In this document: one piece after another, positions 52,583-61,482 of the stretch
Layout of the letters: each line of letters begins with the position of its first letter
How positions within the stretch are numbered: position 1 is the stretch's first letter
Origin: Maricaulis virginensis
GTDB taxonomy: Bacteria > Pseudomonadota > Alphaproteobacteria > Caulobacterales > Maricaulaceae
Length of the DNA stretch: 64,000 nucleotides
Direction: 5' to 3'
Assembly (NCBI RefSeq): GCF_027922185.1
Contig: NZ_BSFE01000001.1
Span: forward strand, 635,317 to 699,316
Position numbers and translations under genes: made by a program
Notes under the pieces: generated by a model
The model's database searches: none
Seen by the model: only the letters and a program-made list of their open reading frames with translations
What the model was told of the DNA's origin: nothing

Positions 52583-53592
52583 CCCGCGACGCTGTCCGCG
52601 ACTTCCACGGCAAACCGGTCCCGATAGGCCTGCGGTGTGATGCCCAGCTGGCGGGCAAAGCTGCGCCGCATGCGTTCGTCATTGCCGAACCCGGTGCGCA
52701 TGGCGATGGTCTTGATGCTGACGCCGGGGTTTTCCAGCATGGCCCGGGCGGCCTCGACTCGCATCTGCTCGACGGCACGGGCCGGTGTCATGCCGGTTTC
52801 CTCGTTATAGATCCGGGCGAAATTGCGCGGGCTCATGCCGCTGCGATGGGCGAGGGCATCGACCCGCAGATCGGCCGTCAGATTGTCCTTCATCCAGAAA
52901 TGCAGCGCATCGAACTTGCCGGTCGCGGATTGTGTCTGCTGTTTCAGCGCTTCGGAGAATTGCGACTGGCCGCCGGGCCGCTTGACGTAGACCAGCATGT
53001 TGCGCGCCAGTTCCAGGGCGAGTTCGCGGCCATGATCGGCTTCGACCAGTGCGAGTGCGAGGTCGATCCCGGCGGTAACGCCGGCCGAGGTCCAAACGCC
53101 TTCGTCCTCGATGAAGATCGGATCGGGATCGATATTCGCCCTGGGGCAGATCCGGGCCAGATCGCTGCAGCGCTGCCAGTGGGTCACCGCGCGGCGGCCG
53201 TCGAGCAGTCCGGCTGCGCCCAGCAGGAAAGCGCCGGTGCAGGTCGAGGCGACCCGTCCGCATTTCTCCGCCGCGCGCTGGATACCGGCGACCAGGCGAT
53301 TGTCGCGGCTGGCGACGTAGACCCCGTTTCCGCCGCAGGCGATCAGCGTATCGCTGGTATCGAGGCCCACACCGGCCAGGCGCCGCGTGTTCAGCGCGAC
53401 CCCCGTGTCGGTCGTCACCGGACCGCCATACAGCGAGGCGAGCGTGGTGTTGTAGGCATCCCGGCCGAGCAGCTCGTTGGCATCGGAAAACACCTGCAGC
53501 GGACCGGTCACGTCCAGCAGCTTGACCCGGTCATAGGTCAGGAAGGCGATGTGGCGTTCGATATATTCGGGCTTGGCAGGAAATGTGGGCAT
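52579..53592 (-). CDS. GlxA-type transcriptional regulator (DJ-1/PfpI + AraC HTH)
   Basis: The 337-residue protein has an N-terminal DJ-1/PfpI-like domain (about 12-190, with ACGGNGVYVA and STCTGAFLLGAAGLL) and a C-terminal AraC double helix-turn-helix (about 225-330, HRSGMSPRNFARIYNEETG and IAMRTGFGNDERMRRSF). Members control amine and quaternary-ammonium catabolism. Start at 53592 is the first ATG giving the family N-terminus. It is divergent from the YHS-like/decarboxylase pair with a 67-nt gap and is its likely regulator. Confidence 0.88.
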   Translation of the reverse strand: MPTFPAKPEYIERHIAFLTYDRVKLLDVTGPLQVFSDANELLGRDAYNTTLASLYGGPVTTDTGVALNTRRLAGVGLDTSDTLIACGGNGVYVASRDNRLVAGIQRAAEKCGRVASTCTGAFLLGAAGLLDGRRAVTHWQRCSDLARICPRANIDPDPIFIEDEGVWTSAGVTAGIDLALALVEADHGRELALELARNMLVYVKRPGGQSQFSEALKQQTQSATGKFDALHFWMKDNLTADLRVDALAHRSGMSPRNFARIYNEETGMTPARAVEQMRVEAARAMLENPGVSIKTIAMRTGFGNDERMRRSFARQLGITPQAYRDRFAVEVADSVAG

Positions 53593-53659
53593 AACGTCAT
53601 TTGTGCCATCGCTTCTTCGAAATATCAAACCGCAAAGCGACGCGGGAAGGAAGAGAGCC

Positions 53660-53872
53660 ATGCAATCTGGGCGAATGGATACGGTCCTGAACGAGACCTG
53701 CCCCTGGTCGGGCAAGCCGGTGGCAGCCGACAGTCTGACGGATTATCGCGGACACACTGTCGGCTTCTGTAACCCCGGATGCCGCGACAAGTTCCGGGTG
53801 GCGCTGCAGTTTTTCGACGGCTTGATGGAGACGCCGACAGGCGCCGGCACCGAGAAGGTTAACAAAACATGA
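53660..53872 (+). CDS. Small YHS/TRASH-like Cys-rich protein
   Basis: The 70-residue protein has three regularly placed cysteines, ETCPWSGKPV then GFCNPGCRDKF, with the C-x(n)-C-x3-C layout of YHS/TRASH-type metal-binding modules. It may bind zinc, copper or another metal. ATG at 53660 follows GGAAGGAAGAGAG. Its stop overlaps the decarboxylase start by 4 nt (ATGA), which predicts equal expression. Function unknown. Confidence 0.75.
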   Translation: MQSGRMDTVLNETCPWSGKPVAADSLTDYRGHTVGFCNPGCRDKFRVALQFFDGLMETPTGAGTEKVNKT

Positions 53873-55302
53873 AAGCTGTGGATAACTCGACAGAGACTCC
53901 GCTCAACACCATGGTGCAAGCGGGTATCGGGGCCGACCTGGCGTGGGTGTCCGGACCGGTCGAAGCCGCTTTTTCTGCCATGGTTAACGGTCCGGTCGCC
54001 CCGGCCGTACCCGCAGCCACGATCGGCGAGCGTCTTTCGCGGATCGATCTGTCCGCAGGCGAGGGGCTGCAGAGTGCGATCGGCGAAGCGGCGGCGCTGA
54101 TGGCCGACGGCGATCTGCTTTCGGCGCACGCCCGGTGCTTCGGCTATTTCAATCCGACGCCGGCCTGGCCCGGCGTGCTGGCCGATCTTCTCTCTGCCGT
54201 GCGCAATCCGCAGCTGTGCGTCGTCAGTCATGCGCCGGCTTCGGTGATGATGGAGCGCAAGCTGATTGCCTGGCTGAATGAGGCACTCGGATTTCCTGCA
54301 AGCGCGACCGGCCATTTCACCTCCGGCGGTTCGGAAGCCAATGCGACGGGGCTCCAGGTGGCACTGGCGCGCCTGTTTCCCGGCTATGACACGGACGGTG
54401 CCCAAGCCCTGCCGGGACCGGCGCGGATCTATGCCTCGGCCGACAGCCATCTGGCCTGGATCAAGCTGGCGCGGGCGGCGGGGCTGGGACGCAACGCGGT
54501 CTCGCTGATCCCGACGGACGGGGGCGGCCGCCTCGATCCGGATGCCTTGCGCGGCGCCATTGCCGCGGATCGGGCGGCGGGTGCTGTTCCGGTGATGATC
54601 GCGGCGACGGCGGGCACGACGAATGCCGGCATGATCGATCCGCTGCATGCCTGTGCGGATATCGCCGTGGAGACAGGCCTGCATCTTCATGTCGACGCGG
54701 CCTGGGCCGGGGCACTGATTGTCGACGAGACCCGCCGTCCGCTGCTGGACGGGATCGAACGGGCCGACAGTGTGACCGTCGATGCCCATAAATGGCTCGC
54801 CGTGCCGATGGGGGCGGGCATGGTTTTCGTGCGCGATGCCGAGGCCCTGTCCCGCGCTTTTGCCGTGACAACCAGCTATATGCCCGCCGGCGACGGTGTG
54901 GACGCCTATGTGACCAGCTATCAGTGGTCGCGGCGCTTCATCGGTCTGCGGCTGTGGATGACGCTGCGCACGATCGGGGTCGCGGGATACCGCGCCATGT
55001 TCGATCGCCAGTTTGCGCTGGCCGATGCGCTGCGGGATGGGCTCGTGATGCGGGGCTGGCATATCCGCAATGCCTCGCGGCTTCCCGTCGTGCTGTTCGA
55101 GGACCCCGGAGGCCGCGACAGCGCTGCGCTCGCCGCCTGGCTGGAAGCCGACCGGCAGACCTGGCTGGGACATGTCGCCTTTGAAGGCCGGCCGGCGCTG
55201 CGGGCCTGCATCACCAGCTATCTGACCGGCCCCGATGATATCGAGGTCCTGCTCGATCGTCTGGATGCGGCCCGGGCGGCAGTTCAGCCGGCGTCGAGAT
55301 AG
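53869..55302 (+). CDS. PLP-dependent aromatic amino acid decarboxylase-type enzyme
   Basis: The 477-residue group II decarboxylase shows TSGGSEANATGL, the PLP aspartate region HVDAAWAGA and the Schiff-base motif VDAHKWL (Lys308). Relatives decarboxylate tyrosine, tryptophan, dopa or phenylalanine, but some bacterial members act on other amino acids or are aldehyde synthases. It is coupled to the YHS-like gene and faces the GlxA-type regulator. The 3' end overlaps the convergent UDG gene by 19 nt. Confidence 0.85.
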   Translation: MKAVDNSTETPLNTMVQAGIGADLAWVSGPVEAAFSAMVNGPVAPAVPAATIGERLSRIDLSAGEGLQSAIGEAAALMADGDLLSAHARCFGYFNPTPAWPGVLADLLSAVRNPQLCVVSHAPASVMMERKLIAWLNEALGFPASATGHFTSGGSEANATGLQVALARLFPGYDTDGAQALPGPARIYASADSHLAWIKLARAAGLGRNAVSLIPTDGGGRLDPDALRGAIAADRAAGAVPVMIAATAGTTNAGMIDPLHACADIAVETGLHLHVDAAWAGALIVDETRRPLLDGIERADSVTVDAHKWLAVPMGAGMVFVRDAEALSRAFAVTTSYMPAGDGVDAYVTSYQWSRRFIGLRLWMTLRTIGVAGYRAMFDRQFALADALRDGLVMRGWHIRNASRLPVVLFEDPGGRDSAALAAWLEADRQTWLGHVAFEGRPALRACITSYLTGPDDIEVLLDRLDAARAAVQPASR

Positions 55303-55943
55303 GCGCGGATGTCGGCGAACACGCTGTCGAACATGGCTTCGGTGAGGCGGCCGGTATTCGTGTTGTAACGCGAGCAGTGATAGCTGTCGAAGAGTTGCAG
55401 CGGGCCGTTCGGACCGTCCAGCCTTGCTTGGGCACCATGGCCGAAGGTGGCGTCCTTCATCTTGTGGCCCAGCGCGCGCAGCGTGTTGTCGTGCGAGATC
55501 TTGCCCAGGCAAAGCACAGCCTGGAGCCGGGGCAGGGCCGCAATCCGCGACGTCAGGAAGGGGCGGCAGGCATTCGCCTCCGCACCGACCGGCTTGTTTT
55601 CCGGCGGCACGCAGCGCACGGCATTGGTGATCATGGCATCGACAAGTGTCAGCCCGTCATCGGGCCGGCTGTCATAGGTGCCGCGGGTAAAGCCGAACTT
55701 GCCCAGCGTGGCGTAGAGCAGATCGCCCGCCCAGTCGCCGGTGAAGGGCCGGCCGGTGCGGTTGGCGCCGCGCAGACCGGGCGCCAGACCCACGACGAGC
55801 AGCCGCGCCTGCGGATCGCCGAAGGATTCAACCGGCGCATTGTGCCAGTCCGGATGGTCGCGCGCCGTCGCTTCACGGAAGGCGACGAGACGCGGGCAGA
55901 GCGGGCAGTCGAGCGGGGCTTCGGCCGGACAGGCTGCGCTCAC
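55284..55943 (-). CDS. Uracil-DNA glycosylase, family 5 (UdgB-like)
   Basis: The 219-residue protein removes uracil or other deaminated bases from DNA. Motif 1, GLAPGLRGANRTGRPFTGD, has the family 5 form that lacks the usual polar catalytic residue. The late SYHCSRYNTNTGRL motif is also family 5, with Cys replacing the common Pro. Two N-terminal Cys pairs (CPAE..., CPLCPRL) may bind an iron-sulfur cluster. Its start overlaps the stop of the NYN gene by 4 nt. Confidence 0.87.
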   Translation of the reverse strand: MSAACPAEAPLDCPLCPRLVAFREATARDHPDWHNAPVESFGDPQARLLVVGLAPGLRGANRTGRPFTGDWAGDLLYATLGKFGFTRGTYDSRPDDGLTLVDAMITNAVRCVPPENKPVGAEANACRPFLTSRIAALPRLQAVLCLGKISHDNTLRALGHKMKDATFGHGAQARLDGPNGPLQLFDSYHCSRYNTNTGRLTEAMFDSVFADIRAYLDAG

Positions 55944-56479
55944 GAACCGCCTCCGTTGCGCCCGATCATGCCTTCCAGATCGGCCAGTTCGATGAAGGTG
56001 TCGGCTGCCCGCCGCAGATCGTCGGACACCATGGAGGGCTGGGTTTTCAGCGAGGAGACCACGCTCACCCGCGCCCCCCGGGACTGGGCGGCCTGGATGG
56101 CGCGCCGGAAATCGCCATCGCCGGAGAAGAGGATGATATGGTCGAGATAGCTGGCGGCCTCGACCATGTCGATCGCCAGTTCGATATCCATATCGCCCTT
56201 GATACGGCGGCGCCCGCTGTCGTCGGTAAACTCGCGCGCCGGCTTCGTGATCACCGAGAAGCCGTTATAGTCCAGCCAGTCGACGAGCGGGCGCAGCGGG
56301 TTGTAGTCCTCGTGTTCCAGAAGGGCGGTATAGTAATTGGCGCGGATCAGCTTGCCGCGCTTGCGGAACTCATCCAGCAGCCGCTTGAAGTCGATGTCGA
56401 AATCCAGCGCCTTGGTGGTGGAAAACAGGTTGGCACCATCGATGAAAAGACCGATGCGCTCGTCGGGATAAAATGCCAT
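55940..56479 (-). CDS. NYN-domain (LabA/DUF88) putative ribonuclease
   Basis: The 179-residue PIN-like NYN protein has the acidic active-site residues in GLFIDGANLF, KGDMDIELAIDM and LFSGDGDFRRAI. These are the Asp cluster that binds Mg in NYN RNases. Upstream AT-rich DNA (34 nt to folK, divergent) holds both promoters. The downstream gene is a UDG, coupled by ATGA overlap; cellular target unknown. Confidence 0.88.
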   Translation of the reverse strand: MAFYPDERIGLFIDGANLFSTTKALDFDIDFKRLLDEFRKRGKLIRANYYTALLEHEDYNPLRPLVDWLDYNGFSVITKPAREFTDDSGRRRIKGDMDIELAIDMVEAASYLDHIILFSGDGDFRRAIQAAQSRGARVSVVSSLKTQPSMVSDDLRRAADTFIELADLEGMIGRNGGGS

Positions 56480-56513
56480 CTGATTGTATCCTTTAAAAAA
56501 TCATGGATCGATA

Positions 56514-57044
56514 ATGTCTGCTGACGCCATCTATATCGCGCTTGGCGCCAACCTTCCAGAAGGCGGCCGCACGCCGCAGGACACGCTGGCCCTGGCACTC
56601 GAGGCGCTGGCGGGCGAGGGCGTGTCCGTCGTGGCGCGCTCGTCTGACTGGTCGAGCCCGGCCTGGCCGGACCCATCCGATCCGCCCTATGTGAATGCCG
56701 TCGCCGAAGTCGGATCGGACCTGTCTGCGCGCGCGCTGCTGGATCTTCTGCACCGGGTGGAAGCGCGGTTCGGCCGCGAACGCAGCCGGCGCAATGCGCC
56801 GCGCACGCTGGATCTCGATCTGATCGATCATCGCGGCACCGTCATGAAGGGCGAGGACGGGCTGGAAATCCCCCATCCCCGGGCGACGCAGCGCGCCTTT
56901 GTTCTCCTGCCTCTGCAGGAGATCGCGCCCGGCTGGCACGATCCCGTGAGCGGCCGCAGCATTGCCGATCTTGTCGAGGCCTTGCCCCGGACCGACCGCG
57001 ACGCCATGTCAAAGCTGCAAACGGTTCCGCAGAAAGCGCCTTGA
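56514..57044 (+). CDS. folK: HPPK, folate synthesis pyrophosphokinase
   Basis: The enzyme transfers pyrophosphate to 6-hydroxymethyl-dihydropterin. The 176-residue protein has IYIALGANLPEGG, the ARFGRERSRRNAPRTLDLDLI metal and pterin motif, and IPHPRATQRAFVLLPL. Start at 56514 gives the family N-terminus. It lies 75 nt before rpoZ. Confidence 0.95.
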   Translation: MSADAIYIALGANLPEGGRTPQDTLALALEALAGEGVSVVARSSDWSSPAWPDPSDPPYVNAVAEVGSDLSARALLDLLHRVEARFGRERSRRNAPRTLDLDLIDHRGTVMKGEDGLEIPHPRATQRAFVLLPLQEIAPGWHDPVSGRSIADLVEALPRTDRDAMSKLQTVPQKAP

Positions 57045-57119
57045 AGCCTTGCTTTTGCAGGGCGGCAGAGCTAGGAAACGCGGTTCCAACTCCAGCGCTG
57101 GTTCAAGGAGATCGCGCGC

Positions 57120-57491
57120 ATGGCTCGCGTCACCGTCGAAGATTGCATCGATAAAATCCCCAATCGTTTCCGCCTCGTCCTGATGGCGGCGCATCGCGCC
57201 CGCAACATTTCGGCCGGTTCGGCGCTGACGATTGATCGCGACCGGGACAAAAACCCTGTCGTGGCGCTGCGCGAAATCGCCGACGAGACCCTCGACCTGG
57301 ACAGCCTGAAGGAAAGCCTCGTGCACGGCCTTCAGCGCGTGCTGCCGAGCGAGGACGAGGAAGACGCCGCCAAGGAAGACGCCAGGCAGGACATGGAAGC
57401 CCTGCCGGCGCCGCCCGTCGAGCTCGACGAAGCGGAAATGCTCAAGGCGCTTCAGAACGACAGGGACGGCGCGCCTGACGGCCGTCTGTAG
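57120..57491 (+). CDS. rpoZ: RNA polymerase omega subunit
   Basis: The 123-residue protein begins MARVTVEDCIDKIPNRFRLV and has RARNISAG and NPVVALREIA, the conserved omega core. An acidic alphaproteobacterial tail follows. A TTG-start rsh gene begins 6 nt after the stop. Confidence 0.96.
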   Translation: MARVTVEDCIDKIPNRFRLVLMAAHRARNISAGSALTIDRDRDKNPVVALREIADETLDLDSLKESLVHGLQRVLPSEDEEDAAKEDARQDMEALPAPPVELDEAEMLKALQNDRDGAPDGRL

Positions 57492-57497
57492 AGCGAA

Positions 57498-59726
57498 TTG
57501 AACCACGGCGCGACGTCACCCGATCTGGCATCGCCGCCGCCCGCCATTCCCAGTGCGGACGAGCTGGTCGCACGCATCCATCGGTATTTTCCGAAGGTGG
57601 ACGCCGACTATGTGCGGCGCGCCTATGATTTTGCCGAGGAAGCACACCGGCCGCAGCGGCGCCAGTCGGGCGAACCCTATTTTGCCCATGTCGCACAGGT
57701 CGCGATGATCCTCGCCGACCTGCGCATGGACGTGGCCACGGTGTGCACCGGGCTGCTCCATGACACGGTCGAGGACACGCCGGCGACGCTGGAAGACATC
57801 ACCCGCGAGTTTGGTGAAGAGACGGCCAGCCTGGTCGACGGCGTCACCAAGCTGGGCCAGATGGAATTGCGCTCCAAGCGCACCAAACAGGCCGAAAACC
57901 TGCAGAAACTGGTTGTCGCGATCTCGGCCGATGTGCGCGTGCTGATCGTGAAACTGTGCGATCGGCTGCACAATATGCGCACGCTGGGTGCCATTCCGAG
58001 GCCGGACAAGCGCGAGCGGATCGCCCGGGAGACACTGGAAATCTACGCCCCGCTCGCACGCCGGATCGGTATCAACCGGGTCTGCGTCGAGCTCGAGGAC
58101 CTGGCTTTCGAACACATCAATCCGGCCGCCCACGAGTCGATCAACAAACGCCTCAAACTCCTGCGCGACGAGCACGCCCAGGAAGTATCGGCCGTCTCGC
58201 AGGCGATCACCGACCGGCTTGAGCAGGCCGGGATCGAGGCGCGGATTTTCGGACGCGAGAAGCGGCCCTATTCGATCTGGCGCAAGCTGGAGCGCAAGGG
58301 GCTGACCTTCGAGGAAATCGCTGACATCTATGCCTTCCGCCTGATCGTGACGACGCCGGACGAGTGCTATCGCGCCCTCGGTGTGATCCACCAGGCCTGG
58401 CGGTGCATGCCCGAGCGGTTCCGCGACTTCATCTCGCTGCCCAAGCCGAACAATTACCGCTCGCTGCACACCACGGTGATCGGCCCGCACAATGTCCGCG
58501 TCGAGCTGCAGATCCGCACCGAGGAGATGGAGGCGGTGGCCGAAAGCGGTGTGGCGGCGCACTGGCGCTACAAGAACTCGACCTACAAATACGACCCCGC
58601 TGCCGCCCAGGCGGCCGGTGGCGATCCGCTGGAACGGCTGCGGCCCTTCGTGGAAATCCTCAATCAGGGCGGCGATCCGGACGAATTCCTCGAGCATGCC
58701 AAGCTCGAGATGTTCGCCGACCAGGTCTACTGCTTCACGCCCAAGGGCGATCTCATCTCGCTGCCCGCTGGTGCGACGCCGCTGGACTTTGCCTATGCGG
58801 TCCATACCGAGCTGGGTCACACGACGGTGGCGGCCAAGATCAATGGCCGCGAACGTCCGCTGCGCACGCAATTGCGCAATGGCGATGTGGTCCAGATCGT
58901 GAAGGGCGGTGTGCGCCAGCCGCCGCAGGGCTGGGAGAATCTGGCCATCACCGGCCGTGCCCGGGCTGCGATCCGCCGCCTGATCCGCGAAAGCGAGCGC
59001 GACGAATTCCAGCGCATCGGCAAGATCATGGCCGAGCACGCCTTCCGCCGCGAGGGCCGCCAGCTGGTCGAGACCGATCTGGGCGATGCCCTGGCGCGGC
59101 TCGATCTGAAGGATGCCGAGGAGCTGTACGAGATGCTGGGCCGCGGCCGGGTCTCCTCCGGCGATCTGCTCAACGCGGTCTTCCCGGGCCGTCTGGACGA
59201 GCGCGGAGATGTCACCGATCGCGAACTGATCGAGGACGACAAGGCGCGTCTTTTCGTGCGGGGTCGCGGTCTCACCCAGGGCGTGACACTGCACTTTGCC
59301 GATTGCTGTTCGCCGCTGCCCGGCGACCGGATTGTCGGCCTCCTGATCCCCGACAAGGGTGTCGAGATCCACACGATCGACTGCGAGACGCTGGCCGATC
59401 ACGAGGAAGACGAGATGGATCGCTGGCTCGACCTGGCCTGGACGGCCGAGGCCGAGGACAATGCGGTCTCCATGGCGCGGATCGAGGCGGTGCTGCACAA
59501 CGGGCAGGGCGTGCTCGCCGAGATCGCCAAAACCGTGTCCGAGAATCGCGGCAATATCGCCAGTGTGAAGACGCGGCGCCGCTCGACCGACTTTTTCGAC
59601 ATGGAATTCGACGTCGAGGTGTTCGACACGCGGCACCTGGCCAATATCCTGGCGGCGCTGCGCATGTGCCCGTCGGTCGTTTCCGCCGAGCGCAAGCGCG
59701 CCGAACACGAAGAGAGCGAGGAATAG
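57498..59726 (+). CDS. rsh: Bifunctional (p)ppGpp synthetase/hydrolase
   Basis: The 742-residue RelA/SpoT homologue runs the stringent response. An HD hydrolase domain (about 30-190) keeps HVAQVAMIL and LLHDTVEDT, so it should degrade (p)ppGpp. A synthetase domain follows (about 225-370, GREKRPYSIWRK, VELQIRTEEMEA), then TGS (about 395-460, CFTPKGDLISLPAGAT) and a C-terminal ACT domain (about 660-735). Single bifunctional Rsh is the alphaproteobacterial norm. The start is a TTG at 57498 with a weak ribosome site; no better start precedes the HD domain. Confidence 0.95.
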   Translation: MNHGATSPDLASPPPAIPSADELVARIHRYFPKVDADYVRRAYDFAEEAHRPQRRQSGEPYFAHVAQVAMILADLRMDVATVCTGLLHDTVEDTPATLEDITREFGEETASLVDGVTKLGQMELRSKRTKQAENLQKLVVAISADVRVLIVKLCDRLHNMRTLGAIPRPDKRERIARETLEIYAPLARRIGINRVCVELEDLAFEHINPAAHESINKRLKLLRDEHAQEVSAVSQAITDRLEQAGIEARIFGREKRPYSIWRKLERKGLTFEEIADIYAFRLIVTTPDECYRALGVIHQAWRCMPERFRDFISLPKPNNYRSLHTTVIGPHNVRVELQIRTEEMEAVAESGVAAHWRYKNSTYKYDPAAAQAAGGDPLERLRPFVEILNQGGDPDEFLEHAKLEMFADQVYCFTPKGDLISLPAGATPLDFAYAVHTELGHTTVAAKINGRERPLRTQLRNGDVVQIVKGGVRQPPQGWENLAITGRARAAIRRLIRESERDEFQRIGKIMAEHAFRREGRQLVETDLGDALARLDLKDAEELYEMLGRGRVSSGDLLNAVFPGRLDERGDVTDRELIEDDKARLFVRGRGLTQGVTLHFADCCSPLPGDRIVGLLIPDKGVEIHTIDCETLADHEEDEMDRWLDLAWTAEAEDNAVSMARIEAVLHNGQGVLAEIAKTVSENRGNIASVKTRRRSTDFFDMEFDVEVFDTRHLANILAALRMCPSVVSAERKRAEHEESEE

Positions 59727-60311
59727 ATGACACGCGACGAGGTTCTGGCCGAATTCCGCGCCGCCGGTGCATTGCTGGAAGGCCATTTTATCCTGTCTTC
59801 GGGCCTGCGCAGCCCGGTCTTCCTGCAGAAGGCCAAGGTGTTCGCCGATCCGGCCCGGACGGAAAAACTGTGCCGCGCGCTCGCCGGGAAGGTGAAGGCC
59901 GAACTCTCCGAACAGCCCACCGTGATCGTCTCGCCGGCCGTTGGCGGCATCGTCCCCGGCTATGAAACCGCGCGCCAGATGGGGCTGAAAGCCCTCTATG
60001 TGGAGCGCGAGAACGGTGAATTCACCCTGCGCCGCGGTTTCGAACTTTCCGCCGACGACAAGGTTCTGGTGGTCGAGGATATCGTCACCACGGGGCTTTC
60101 CTCGCGCGAATGCATCGAGGCGATCCAGGCGACGGGCGCTACCGTGCTGGCCGAGGCCTGCCTGGTGGACCGCTCCGGCGGTGAGGCCGATGTCGGTGTG
60201 CCGCTGATCGCGCTGACCGAATACAAGGTGCCGGCCTATCCGGCCGACCAGCTGCCGCCGGAACTGGAAGCCATTCCGGCGATTAAGCCCGGGAGCCGCG
60301 GACTGGCATGA
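59727..60311 (+). CDS. pyrE: Orotate phosphoribosyltransferase
   Basis: The pyrimidine-pathway enzyme makes OMP from orotate and PRPP. The 194-residue protein has the PRPP motif VLVVEDIVTTGLSSRE and the early EGHFILSSGLRSPVFLQ. The ATG directly follows the rsh stop. It overlaps pdxJ by 4 nt. Confidence 0.96.
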   Translation: MTRDEVLAEFRAAGALLEGHFILSSGLRSPVFLQKAKVFADPARTEKLCRALAGKVKAELSEQPTVIVSPAVGGIVPGYETARQMGLKALYVERENGEFTLRRGFELSADDKVLVVEDIVTTGLSSRECIEAIQATGATVLAEACLVDRSGGEADVGVPLIALTEYKVPAYPADQLPPELEAIPAIKPGSRGLA

Positions 60312-61057
60312 CGGTGCGTCTCGGCGTCAATATCGACCATGTGGCGACGATCCGGAATGCCCGCGGCGGGGCTCATCCCGACCCCGTGCGTGCGGCCCGG
60401 CAAGCGGCCGAGAGCGGGGCGGACGGCATCACGGCGCATCTGCGCGAAGACCGGCGCCATATCACCGACGCCGATATCGACCGGCTGATGGCCGAGATCG
60501 AACTGCCGCTGAACCTGGAAATGGCCGCGACCCCGGAAATGCTGGAGATCGCGCTGCGTCACAAGCCGCATGCCTGCTGCATCGTGCCGGAAAAGCGCGA
60601 GGAACGGACGACCGAGGGCGGTCTCGATGTGGCCGCCGGCCACAATCACATCGCGCCCTTCGTGCGTCAGCTCGGCGAGGCGGGGATCCGCGTCTCGCTC
60701 TTCATCGAGCCGGACCCGGTGCAGATTGCTGTCGCCGAGGCGATGGGTGCCGCCGTGGTCGAACTGCATACCGGCGCCTATTGCGAAGCCGCGCTGGCCG
60801 GTGACACGGCCGGGCAGCAACGCCTGCTGGAGCGGCTGGCCGAGGCCTCCGCCATCGCCCATGGCCGCGGCCTGGAAGTCCATGCCGGCCATGGCCTGAC
60901 CTATGACACGGTGAAACCGGTCGCGGCCATTCCGGAGATCGCCGAACTCAATATCGGCCATTTCCTGATCGGCGAGGCGATCTTCCGCGGTCTGCGCGAG
61001 ACGGTGGAGACCATGCGCGGCCTGATCGCCGAGGCGCGGGCGGGGCAATCTGCATGA
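60308..61057 (+). CDS. pdxJ: Pyridoxine 5'-phosphate synthase
   Basis: The last enzyme of DXP-dependent vitamin B6 synthesis. The 249-residue (beta/alpha)8 protein has LGVNIDHVATIRNARGG, ITAHLREDRRHI, VPEKREERTTEGGL and LEVHAGHGLTY. It is coupled by 4-nt overlaps to pyrE and acpS. Confidence 0.97.
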   Translation: MTVRLGVNIDHVATIRNARGGAHPDPVRAARQAAESGADGITAHLREDRRHITDADIDRLMAEIELPLNLEMAATPEMLEIALRHKPHACCIVPEKREERTTEGGLDVAAGHNHIAPFVRQLGEAGIRVSLFIEPDPVQIAVAEAMGAAVVELHTGAYCEAALAGDTAGQQRLLERLAEASAIAHGRGLEVHAGHGLTYDTVKPVAAIPEIAELNIGHFLIGEAIFRGLRETVETMRGLIAEARAGQSA

Positions 61058-61482
61058 TCATCGGCCTTGGCTCCGACCTGATGGATATCCGGCGTATCGA
61101 GAAGTCGCTCGACCGGTTCGGCGACCGCTTCGTGCAGCGCGTCTTCACGGAGATCGAGCAGGCGAAATCCGAGGCGCGGCGCATGCGGGCGGCCAGCTAT
61201 GCCAAGCGGTTTGCGGCCAAGGAGGCCGGCGCCAAGGCGCTGGGAACCGGGATTGCGCGCGGCGTGTCCTGGAAGGAGATCGGCGTCGTCAACCTGCCCG
61301 GCGGCAAGCCGACGCTCGCCTTCACGGGCCGGGCGCTGGAGCGTCTGCGCATGCTGACGCCGCAGGGCATGGAGGCCCATGCCCATATCACCATCACAGA
61401 CGATCATCCCTGGGCCCAGGCCTTCGTGGTGATCGAGGCCCGTCCGCTGGGCCACCATCTGGACGGCATGCTCCATGGCTGA
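61054..61482 (+). CDS. acpS: Holo-ACP synthase
   Basis: The enzyme transfers phosphopantetheine to acyl carrier protein. The 142-residue protein has IGLGSDLMDIRRIEKS (Mg-binding Asp) and YAKRFAAKEAGAKALG. It is directly followed, with an 8-nt overlap, by rnc; lepB, often found between them in alphaproteobacteria, is absent. Confidence 0.96.
   Translation: MIIGLGSDLMDIRRIEKSLDRFGDRFVQRVFTEIEQAKSEARRMRAASYAKRFAAKEAGAKALGTGIARGVSWKEIGVVNLPGGKPTLAFTGRALERLRMLTPQGMEAHAHITITDDHPWAQAFVVIEARPLGHHLDGMLHG

Noticed and set aside
57516..59786. Long minus-strand open frame opposite rsh
   Set aside because: The plus strand encodes an unambiguous Rsh with HD, synthetase, TGS and ACT domains; the antisense frame shows no recognisable domain.
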